DNA from: Scenedesmus sp. ARA3
Taxonomy: Eukaryota; Chlorophyta; Chlorophyceae; Sphaeropleales; Scenedesmaceae
Reading direction: 5' to 3'
Assembly: GCA_004335835.1 (NCBI GenBank)
Contig: RWJK01001631.1
Location: 1-37,385 of the forward strand
Length of the DNA: 37,385 nucleotides
Shown here: one piece after another, positions 21,959 through 32,862 of the stretch
Numbering within the stretch: position 1 is the first letter of the stretch
Layout: every line of letters starts with the position of its first letter
Program-made: the position numbers and the translations under genes
The notes under the pieces: model-generated
The model's input: only the letters and a program-made list of their open reading frames with translations
What the model was told of the DNA's origin: nothing
Databases searched by the model: none

Positions 21959-22406
21959 GTCAGCTTGCTGACACTTCGAAAGAAGTCTCAAAACGCATTT
22001 AACGTGCCCCTTGAGGGTTGTGTGCCGCAACAGCAGTGCCGGCAGCGTTCAACGCTTGGCTGGCTCGCCCCCGCGCATTTGCCGCGTTCTGGTGTTCATG
22101 TGTTTCGCAACTGCAGATCAACAGCACAATGCAGCGAATGAATTGGCTTACCCCGAAGGCGCTGCTACCCGTGGCCGTGAGTCACGCCTTCACCAGAAAC
22201 CTTGGGCGTCTGAAAAACCTTCGCTTCAGCGCCCCAACAGGCGTTCCACTTGGCAGGCGATTCCTCATACCGTTTACATCACGTTGCGCATCCATTTCAA
22301 TTGAAAAAACGCGCGCAGCCTCCTTTTTAGCTGTGACTCATCTGAAGTTCCCTCCGGCGAGCTGCTATGCATCAACGCACACGCTAGCCATCGTCGCTGC
22401 TTCGTT
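21959..22406. promoter_or_regulatory. Shared head-to-head region of genes A and B
   Basis: 448 bases lie between the ATG of gene A (minus, 21958) and that of gene B (plus, 22407), so both promoters must be here. The stretch lacks CAG runs. I see no clear TATA box; TTTCAATTGAAA at 22295-22306 is a short palindrome. A plus-strand open frame crossing it has no counterpart in the other copy and is not taken as a gene. Confidence 0.5.
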
Positions 22407-25400
22407 ATGCAGCAGTTTAGCAGGAAATATCCTAACGAGGCTGCCAGCGGGGCGATGCAGCCCCGCAAACAGCAGCAGCAGCTGCCCAGCTTTCGTGTGT
22501 GGCAAGCCAGGCAGCTGTGGAGCAGAGATGTGCTGTTTGGCTGCGTGCTGGCACTCATTCTACTGCTCTACTACAGCAAGACTGTGCCGCAGCTATGTCT
22601 GCAGGGGCCGCTGAGCTGCCCACTGCAGGAGCAGCAGCAGCAGCAGCATGGCAAGCAGCATGCTGCTGCGCAGCAGCTGCTGTGGAGGATCATTTGTGGC
22701 AACAAGCCTCCAGAGCTGCAGGGCAGCAGCAGCAGCAGCAGCAGCAACCAACCTCAGCAGTGCGATACAACCGGCAGTGATGTGCAACCGCCAGCTGTTG
22801 GGCTGGGTGGCAAGGCTGCAGGCAGCGGCAACCACCCTGCATTGCAGCAGGCTGCATGGCTGGCAGCAGCAGCGGCAGCCAAGCTGGCAAGGCCTGTGGT
22901 GGCTTTGATGCAAGTGAGTGATGCATACAGCCTGTTATTGACAATGTAACGCCACTAGTGCAGCAGGTGGCTTCCACTAGTCCAGGAGGTGGTTTCCTGG
23001 CCTTGCATTCCACTGCTGTGGCAGCTGCCTCACTGAGGGCCTCGCGTGTAGAGTGCCTGCATTGGCTGGGCAAAATGCCCAACAGCGGTCTACAGCACAT
23101 GGCAGTTTGCTGCTTCGAAAGAGCGGAAGCATTTTGCTTAAATCAATGTTGCTCTAGTCGCAGCAGCAACAGCGGCAGCAGCTTTTCACAGCACACTGGT
23201 GGCCGTCGCATGGCAGGTGGCAGAGCTCTGCTGTATTTGACTGCATCACAATCCCGTATCCTGCCTGCCCGCCACCCTGCCCATCTTTTCAAATCGCCGT
23301 TGACCTCTTGCAGGCCGCAGTCACATTCTGCTGTGTTGGCCTGCTCAGCCGTGACCACTTCCATCTGGTCATGCCGCCACTGCGCAGCGCGCTACTGCTG
23401 CTGCTGCTGGCGCCGCTGCCGCTGCCGCACCTGCCACGGATATGGCGTGCTGTGCCAGCAGCAGCAGGGCGTCGCCGCCGCCGTGACAATACACCCGGCA
23501 GTGCAGCTGCAGATTATGGATACATCACCAGCACCGCCAGCAGCAGCACCACCACCAGCAGCACCAGCAGCAGCAGCAGCAGCAGCTGGGTGTGGTGGTA
23601 CCGTCCCTCGCTCTGGTGGCAGCAGCCGCTGCTGCGGCAGGCTGTGCTTGTGCTGCAGCGCCTGGTGCCTCTGGCCGTTGCTGCTGCTGCCGCGGGGGCC
23701 CCTGGCAGCAGTTTGTACTATGGCTACACGCTGCGGCTGTCTTGGTGGAGCAGCATCGGCAAGTATGCCTACCAAGGCTGGATGCAGTACATGCTGGTGG
23801 TGAGTTGAGGCTGTTATATCTATCATGTAGGCTGTGGGCTCTGCCTGTTCTTGTTTTATTGCTGTGAGTGGAGCAGCATCGGCAAGTATGCCTACCAGGG
23901 CTGGGCGCAGTACATGCTGGTGGTGAGTTGATATAGGTTTGTTTTTGTAGATTGTTTTTTAGCGGTTAGCTGTGGTGAATATAAATCAACATCATTATTT
24001 GGGGGCTAAACATGTGCTTCGATGCGTAAGCTCACTAGGGCTGAATGCAGCACATGCTGGTGGTGAGTGGCCATAGTTTTGTTTTCCTAACTTTTATCAA
24101 GTAGTGGGCATCAACAGTCGGAAAGAAAGTACGTGCTTTGACAAGTACGCTCGCCAGGGCTGAATGCCGTACATGCTGGTCGTTGAAGCCTTCAGCACCT
24201 GCTGGGGTTCACGACGACCCGCAGTTACTGTATCCAGTGCAAGCATCGGTCACAACTGAAGCAGTCACAGCACGGTAGCCGTGACATGACGCTGCAAGGT
24301 GAACACTTGTATGTTAAGTTCATGTTACGCACACGTTTCCTTATACGCCGCGTCATGTCGCGTGTGCATTTTGTTTACACGCTGGCATGGGGAAAGAGGG
24401 AGAGACAGGGAGGGAGCAACCTTTGGTAGGTAGTGCGCTGTACAAAGAACATGTTCTTGGTGGATAGCACCATCGCACTTGTGGCTGTGTAAGAGTAGTC
24501 GTGTCTCCTACATACCCACACATGCGATGCTGTCTGCCGCCAAACTGCATGCAAATATCAAACATGATAACATGGCTGGATGTAATACATTTATGAATGT
24601 GTCAGAAGCTCTGCTGTTATCCTAATCTTGGGCAGAGCCAGGGCTTCCAGGTGTTCCACCTGGGTGTTCCAAGGTGGCAACCGGGAAGCCTTTGCGCTAC
24701 TCAAGCCCAATGTGCTAGGCACGGCTGAGCATCACATCAGAGACAGGCAGTGTTGTGGAGCTGCTTGGGCGCGTGAGCAAAGGCGCCACCTCTGAACACG
24801 CTGTACAGGGTGCAACAGCAACATGTACTCTTTTCAAGTCTTCAAGTACATGTTTTGTAACCATATACAAACAATGTGTGTTGCAACAACAATTTGGTGT
24901 GCATGGATGAGCGTCACGGCGCTGCTCAGGAGCCACGCTATGCAACAGCAGAGCGCGGCACTCGACCAGCGTTGAGGGTCCCATCCCAGCCAGTTACGCT
25001 GAACCGCAGGGTGACTATCAGGGATCCCCGCTGCTTCTGGGGATCAGTGTGCTTGGCACGGCTGATCAACTCAATGCGAGGGTGCACAGGGGCAGTGTGA
25101 TGCTGATGCTACTCTTTCAGAGATGAGGCGTGATTTTTGAATCGGGGTTTGGAAACAGGTAGACAGCGGGTCAGCAGCGTCAACGCCAGTGCAACTTGGT
25201 TTTCAGTGCGGCTAAACTTCGCGACTGTTCCGCCTTTCTCTTTGCATTTCCCTGCGCCTCTGCATGGTGATGCATTCATAAGCAGTGGCATGTGATTGCA
25301 TTGTGCTGTGCACGGCTGGATGTAGCTGCATTTTCAAGTGCACTTCAGGCCCTGCTACACCCAGCCGTGCGAAGCACAACGACTCAGTGGGGGCCAACAC

Positions 25401-28400
25401 CCATTTGACTGCATCTCAACAGTGTCTGGATTACGACTGTCCTGCTTTTCTCTATTTTGCCGCGCGCCTGCTTGTTTGTGGCGCATTTTTGGTCAGTAGC
25501 ATGCAACTCCAATGTGCTGTGCAGGGCTGGATGTAGGCGGCAATTACCAGCGTACGGTAGGCCCTGCTACACGCAGCCGTGCAAAGCACAACGACTCAGT
25601 GGTGCCAACACTCATTTGACTGCATCTCAACAGTATCTAGATTGTGACTGTTCTGCCTTTCTCCCTTTTGCCACACACGCCTGCATCTTGGTGGTGCATT
25701 CTCAAGGCGGTGGCATGCAACTCTAATGTGCTGTGCACGGCTGGATGTAGCGGCGATTCTCAAGTTTACTTCAGGCGCTGCTACACCCAGCTGTGCAAAG
25801 CAGAAAGGCTCAGCTGTGCCAACACCCATCCATTTTCACAGTATCTGTATTGTGACTGTCCTGCTTTTCTTCTTTTGCCGTGCGCCTGCTTGTTAGTGGC
25901 GCAATTTGGTCAGTAGCATGCAACTCCAATGTGCTGTGCAGGGCTGGATGTAGGCGGCGATTACCAGCGTACGGTAGGCCCCGCTACACCCAGCCATGCA
26001 AGGCACAAAGGCTCAGCTGTGCCAACACCCCCCAACTGCATCTCAACAGTATGTGAATTGCGGCTGTTCTGCCTTTCTCTATCTTGCCACACACGCCTGC
26101 TTGTTTGTGGCGCATTTTGAGGCAGTGACATGCAACTTCAATGTGCTGTGCACGGCTGGATGTACACGACGATCTGCAGAATCACCTGCAGACCCCGCTA
26201 CACCCAGCCGTGCGAAGCACGTCCATGCGCAGCACCAGTCTGAATGCACCTGGGCAGTGGGCATGCAACGCTGATGTGCTGTGCACGACTGGGCGGTGGC
26301 TGCAGGTTCACTTCGAACTGGCCACATCCAGCCGTGCAAAATACATCAAGGCATAGCACCAGGGGGGACTGGTGGTGCTGCATGCAGCGCAGTATGTATG
26401 CCTTGTCTGCATGGGGTAGCGTCCTCGATGCCGCTTGACAATCTGCAGTAGTTCCAGGTAGAGGATTTGGAGCCCAGGGGCGGCGCCCCTGGCCACACAC
26501 ACCCTCTTAGCCTTAACTTACCCAGGAGCTGCAGAGCTGCCTGGGTAGTCACTCACTCACTCATTGCAGTAGATGGCTTGGGGTGCCTGCAGCTGGCTCA
26601 GGGTGCTGCTGCCATTTAATGTGTGGCATAGTGCCAACTCGACATAGCGCTGCATGGTGTATGTCATATCAGTGCGCGTTGTGCGGCTGTCATTTCAGCC
26701 ATGCAACGCACATTGACGGTGCACACCCCGGTGGCGTGCTAAGCTCGCGCCATGTATGTTTGGTGATTGCCGGTTTGAAGCTCATGGTACATTACCGTGG
26801 TGAGTCCCTGGTTTGCATATGTAGAGTTTTATGCTTGTTTCTTGTGCGCCTGCATGCTGTCTGTGTACTGATCGGCAGTTGCGTGCACCATTAATGTGCT
26901 GTGCGCTGCTATGTGGTCGCCTTGTCTTCTCTTGAAGTCGGCGACAGGCAGCCGTGCAGAGCGCATCAATGACTTAGCGCAAAGGGTGACTATTGGTCAC
27001 AATATGTGTCACATATTGTGACACTGAATCAGTCTCATGTTCTTCCCGGTTCCTTTGCATGTTGCTTGCGCACTGACAGTGGCACGCAAGATTGATGTGC
27101 TGTGCAAGGCTAGATGCTGATGCTTATGTTGACGAGCTCCGCAGCATCCAGCCGTGCTCAGCACATCAATGCGTAGTGTCAAGGGTGACTGTGGCCACGA
27201 GTGGTGTTATGCTGCATTCACATTCATATTTGTGCAAGTGCGCCTGCATGTTTGTTGCGCATTGATCGATGGTGGTGTGCAAGATGGATTCGCTGTGCAC
27301 TGCTGGGTGGTTCATCAGCCTTATCAGGCATCTTTGATTATGGTCCATGACACCCAGCCATCCGATCGCATTGCTGACAGCGCTGTTACATTTCGCACTG
27401 TCCAACATGGTGCCGGGACCCAAAAGTAGCCTCCTTCTCTTACTGTATGCCTGCATGTCGCTGGTGCATTCATGGCTATGCAGCTCCGATCGGATGTGCT
27501 GTGCACGGCGGTTGTAGGGCAGAGCCGGGCTGTTGACTACCAGACTCTGCTACACCCAGCCGTGCACAGCATATCATTCTGTAGCGCTAGGCTCTTCAAT
27601 CCGCTGGCCACACTTTAAGCCACATGATGTGGATGCCATCTGCTGATCGGATGTGCTGTGCAGGGCGGGGTGTAGGCAACAACCTGGCTGTTGATATCCA
27701 GACGCTCGCCTACACCCAGCCGTGCAAAGCGCATCAACTTGTGTATCGCTCAACTGGATGGGCGGATGGTCACGATGACCCACATGTAGCATCCCTCTCC
27801 CACGATATGCCTGCATCGTTGCTAGCGCGTTCATGGGCTTGCAGCTCCGATGTGCTGTGCACGGCGGGGTGTAGGGCAGAGCCTGGATGTGGATATCCAG
27901 ACACTCGCCTACACCCAGCGGTACAAAGCACATCAAATTGTGTAGCGCTGGGCTATACGGTCCGCTGGTCACGATTCAATCCACATGATGCGGATGCCGT
28001 CTGCCAATCGGATGTGCTGTGCACGGCGGGGTGTAGGCCGCAGCCTGGATGTAGCTATCCAGACTCGCTCCTACACCCAGCCGTACACAGCACATTTAAT
28101 TGCGTAGCGCTGGGCTGGTCGGGCGGCTGATCACACTTGATTCAAATGATGTACATGGTACCGCATGCCATCTGGCGTGTCTGTCCGCATTTTGTTTCAT
28201 GCTTGATCCTTGACATCAAATTCCATATCGCGATCAGAATGATATATGCAACGCTGACGCTACCTAACATCTGATTAGGCAGGTATTTTGTGCGCGCCTA
28301 CATGGTGACTGTGTTTAATTTCCTGCCTGCCTGCCTGTCTGCCTGTGTATGTGTGCTGCTGCAGCTGCCACTGCCGCTGCACCTGGCGTGCAGCACCTGC

Positions 28401-29184
28401 GAGTGGCTGCTGATATACAGCACCGACTTGCTGCTGGCTGCTGCTGCTGCACATCCCGCCACCAACAGCGCAGCAGCAGCAACAGCAGCAGAGGTATGGC
28501 ACACCTCCAGCAGCAGCAGCTGGCTGCAGTCACCACGTGAGCTGCTGCTCAGCCTGCTGTTTGTGGTGCTGCTGCCCACACTGGGGGTGGTGAGGCTGCA
28601 GCAGCAGCAGCGCGCAGCATACGACAGGCTCAAGTCAGGTGTGAAGCCAGACGAAGAATCTTCATCTAAAGCAGATGCAGCGGCTGATGCTGGCAGCGGC
28701 AGCAGCAGTGCTGCTGCTGCTGCTGCTGGTCGCAGTGTTGCAGCCCCTGCAGCAGGAGAGGCATCTACAGCAGCAACAGCAGCAACTGCAGAATGCAAGC
28801 AGCAGCGGCAGCAGCAGCAGCAGCAGCAGGATCGGCTCCGCCAGAGGCAGCCGTTCCTGGATGACAGCAGCTATGACAGGCAGTACCTGATCATGAGTAA
28901 GGGCAAGGTCAGCAGCAATGCCAGCAGCAGGGAGCCATCACCTGAAAAGACCCTTGCAGGCTGGCTGGCAGCAAATACACAGCAGCTAGGTGCTAGCAGC
29001 ACTGCTGCAGATGATGCAAATGGTGCTGGCAGCAGCAGCAGCAGCATGGTGCCTGCTAGGTCTTCTAGCGGTCCGCTGCTGCTGCTGCGGGCTCACAGTG
29101 GTAAACTGAAGCGCTGCGACAGTGCTCAGGGCAGCCTGGCAGCAAAGGAAGCTCCAACAGCAAACACTTCTGCCATCGACTTCA

Positions 29185-29215
<31 letters not shown>

Positions 29216-29933
29216 TGCTCTGATGCCACCTGATGTAGCATTACTGCCACCAAGCATTACTGGAGCTGCTAGCGGCAGCGCTGAGGCTAACAGGGCCAGC
29301 AGTAGCAGCAGCAGCAGCAGCAGGCGGAGCAGGAGGCATGAGCAGCGCTCAGGCACCCGCCGTGACTTTGCAGCTGAGCAGTTCCTGGCAGACATGGAGA
29401 GCAGCATCAACCTGGCAGCAGCACCAGCAGCAACAGCAGCAGCAGCAGGCCATCCTCCCAGCAGCAGCAGCAGCAGCAGCAGCCATCTGTCCGGCCTGCT
29501 GCCTGGCATCAGCAGCCTGCTGGGCCAGGAGGCTGCTGCTGCTGTGTTCCTGGCTGCTGCCGCTGCTGCTGCTGCCCCCGCGGGGCCCTGCCCAGCAGGC
29601 CTTCCTGTGTACAGCAGCATGGCAGCTGCACTGCCGGCAAGCATCAAGGTGCGTGCGGGGTGGGGGTCCCAGCACAATTGTGATCTGTTGTGGTTGGTTG
29701 GGGGATACAGCGAGTCTGTCTATTATGTCGCTAGACGTCCTGTGTCTGCTCCTTCACACTGCTGCTGCTGCTGGCCAATGTGTTCACGTTGAGGCCCGCC
29801 AGCGGTGACAGTGGCGACAACAGTACTGGTGGTGATGATGGTGGTGGTAGCAGTTGTGACAGATCAGCGAGCAGTGTGCACAAGGGAGGTGTTGGTAGCT
29901 GTGCCACTGATGATGCGGAGGATCAGATGCACT

Positions 29934-29966
<33 letters not shown>

Positions 29967-31115
29967 TGGCGGCAGCGGTGCTGTCCAATGTCATTGGTCA
30001 GCTGCTATCACTGGGGGAGGGCTCGCCTGATGTGGATGTGGCAGTGGGGGCAGCAGCAGCAAGCACAAAGGGACCAGCAGCAGCAGCAGCACCAACACCC
30101 ACATTGCTGCTGACAGAAGGTGCTGCTGCTCCAGCAGCTGCCATCACTGATGGCAGTGGTGGCAGTCCAGAGTTTCCTGCAGTGTCCCTGCAGTGCTGCG
30201 AGCCTGCCTGCTTGACAGCTGGCAAGCCACAGCAGCAGCTGACACTGCAGCTGCATGTAAAGAAAGGAGCCACAGCCGGCAGCAGCAGCAGCAGCAGCCT
30301 CAGGTGCAGGCTGGTGGCATTCCAGGATGGTGCAGCAGTGCTTGACACGGAGGTGACGATGCAAGGCAGCAGCATCAGGTGAGGGTGGCCCTGTGACGTG
30401 CCATCATCAGATCTGTACAGAGCACAGTCAGCATAGGTGACAGCTGCCAGCAAGTCGCGATCGTGGGGGGTCGCGCGGTCTTAGGTCAGCAATCAAGATC
30501 ACCGGCGTCTGTCATGGCCTGCTGGTTTTTGCAGGCTGGCTTTGCAGCCTGACCGTGCAGTAGATGTTGTTGCTTTGACGCACTGCCAGTTGCAGTAGAA
30601 GCACATAATTCGGAGGGCAGGAGTTCAGCTTTGAGGCACAGCAGTTATCTTCTGAAACTAAAGACCTGCTGTGCAGCGCCGCGTGTGCTGCATGTGTTCT
30701 CAGTCCTCTGCTGCTGCTAAGCTCCTACTGCCCCTGCTGCTGCTGCTGCTTCTTCATGCGTGCTCTTGTGCTGTCAGTGTTGCGCTGCCCCAGGTGCAGG
30801 CTGGCGTGCTGCATGTGGGGCTGCTGCCAGCCAACCCTGATGATGACAGCAGCAGCAGCAGCAGCAGCAGCACTGGTGCCGCTTCCAGCAAGCCTACTAG
30901 CGGTGGCCTGCTGCTGCTCACACCGATGCTGGTGCTGCCGGCAGCAGCAGCTGCAGAGCTGCAGCAGCACTGGCAGCAGGCAGCAGCAGCAGCAGATGAG
31001 GCAGGTGCAGCTTGCAGCCTGAGCTCTGCTTGGGATCAGACACTAGGCCCGCTGACTACAGACATTGCATATGTCATGTCAGCCTGTAAGGACACCAGCA
31101 GCTGGCCCAAGCCAA

Positions 31116-31155
<40 letters not shown>

Positions 31156-31967
31156 GGACCAGCTGCCAGAGGGTGTGCGTGCAGTGCTGCAGCAGCTGCT
31201 GACTTACCTGGCGACTTGTGGCATGTGGGCAACTATGCAGCTGCTGGTCGACTGCGCAACAGAAGCAGCAGCAGCTGCTGCTGCCGGTGGTGCTGCTGTT
31301 GCAGATCAGGGGACAGCTAGCAGGTGCAGCAGCTCAGCAGCAACAGCAGAGATCACACTGGCAGCAAGCTGCGGCAGCAGCAGCAGCAGCAGCAGCAGCA
31401 GTGTTGCATGCCAAGATGTCGGCAGCTGCAGTCGCAGCAGCAGCGGCCCTCTAAAGCCATCAATGCCATTAGCAGCAGCGGCAGAGGAACATGCCAAGCT
31501 GAAGCCTGGCCAGTCACCACAGGCGCAACACTACCCAACCAGCAGCATTGCAGCTGTGCCTGCTGCCTCACTTCTTTGGGGCTTCCAGAACCGCCAGCTT
31601 GAAAACAGCTACCAGGCAGCTGCATTCAGCAGCTCCAATGCAATGGATGTGGCATCAGTGGTGTATGCTGCTGCTGTCGGCTTGAGCTGCTACAACAGTA
31701 GGAGTAGCAGCAGCAGGCAGCAGCAACAGCAACTGCTGCAGGTTGATCCAGGGCTGCTGTTCAGGGGTCAGGTTGTTGCTGTGGTGCTGTGTGTGGCAGG
31801 GCCGGTTGCGGTGCTGCTGCACAGGTGGCGGGTAGCAAGGAAGCTGCAAGCACTGCGGCAGCAACAGCAGCAGCAGCAGGTTGTTAGGACAGCAGGTGAC
31901 AGTGCACAGCATGCCTGCAGGACATCTTTGGATAGCTGCGCAGGTGTCTCTGCAGCACCAGCAGCTG

Positions 31968-32005
<38 letters not shown>

Positions 32006-32415
32006 GCGGCGCTGGCAGTGCAAGCCGAGCAGCTGCTGGTGGCTGCTGCCCACACAAAGCAGCAACTGCTGCTGTGCTGGACTCTGCTGGTGCTGTGCTG
32101 GGGGCTGCTGGTGCTGCTTGGCGGCTGTGGGCTGATTGCTGAGCCGTTTGTGGTGACAAAACAGTGGAAGCAGGTTGGGTGGGCGGTTGATGTTTCGACC
32201 GTCGTGGCGTTTGCGCTTAAAGGGTGGATGAACCAGGTGGGTAGGACCCTGTGTTTGAGGGTGGGTGTTGTTGAGGGTGTCGACCGTTGCAAGTCGCAGC
32301 AGCGGCTCATTGCAAGAGCGAGCGTAAGCGGAGGGAGCAGCTTGTAATCCAAAAGTGGGTTGATGTCAGCGACACGACTTTTGCATAAAGTGATGAAGCT
32401 GCAGGCCCTCACCAC

Positions 32416-32458
<43 letters not shown>

Positions 32459-32829
32459 TGCCCTTGTTCCTTCTGCCAAGTAGATGCCCACACACTGATT
32501 TCCGCCGTCGCTGCTGCTGCTGCCGCCGGTTCCTGCCACTGCTGGCAGCTGAGATGCTCAACAACGTCCTAGGAGCCTTAAAGCACGGCCTGCCGCTGCC
32601 GTGGCTGCTGCCCATGAACACTTGCTGCTGCTGTTGCTGCTGCAGGTGCCCATCTGCTGGTTCCTGCAGCTGCTGCTGCAGGCGCCAGTTGGCTGATTCC
32701 TGCTGCTGCTACCTGTCGTGGTCGCTATGCACCTGCTGCTGCTGCTGCCCCTGCAGTTAACCATCCGCTGGTTCCTGCCTCTGCTCAGCAACGAGACACT
32801 CATCAATATGCTGCGGCCGCTGCCGCTGC

Positions 32830-32862
<33 letters not shown>

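Larger units (their letters stand above)
25303..28095 (+). repeat. Array of 13 imperfect inverted repeats (hairpins) in gene B intron 2
   Basis: Each unit has a left arm near GTGCTGTGCACGGCTGG, then (G/A)TGTAG, a spacer of about 30-40 bases, and a right arm CTACACC, then CAGCCGTGCACAGCAC. Units: 25303-25378, 25514-25590, 25728-25802, 25931-26006, 26143-26220, 26276-26345, 26896-26966, 27097-27166, 27285-27371, 27496-27573, 27653-27734, 27852-27932, 28013-28095. A short-loop relative is at 26672-26712. Start-to-start spacing is mostly 190-214, with 133-161 in some. The first five share linker sequence (GACTGCATCTCAACAGTAT, CTGTTCTGCCTTTCTC). All units keep the same orientation. In transcripts each would fold into a stem of about 17-25 bp. 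It could be a satellite, remnants of a hairpin-ended mobile element, or a small-RNA source; no protein is coded. Confidence 0.8.

Noticed and set aside
22018..22614. Plus-strand open frame across the A/B promoter gap
   Set aside because: It overlaps gene B exon 1 in another frame and has no counterpart on the gene A side.
24353..27972. Several open frames of 60-168 codons in gene B intron 2
   Set aside because: They only translate array arms and linkers (repeated VLCTAGCR-type peptides) and have no family resemblance.
25303..28095. CRISPR-like array
   Set aside because: Repeats are long, diverged inverted repeats with related linkers, in a eukaryotic intron, with no Cas genes.
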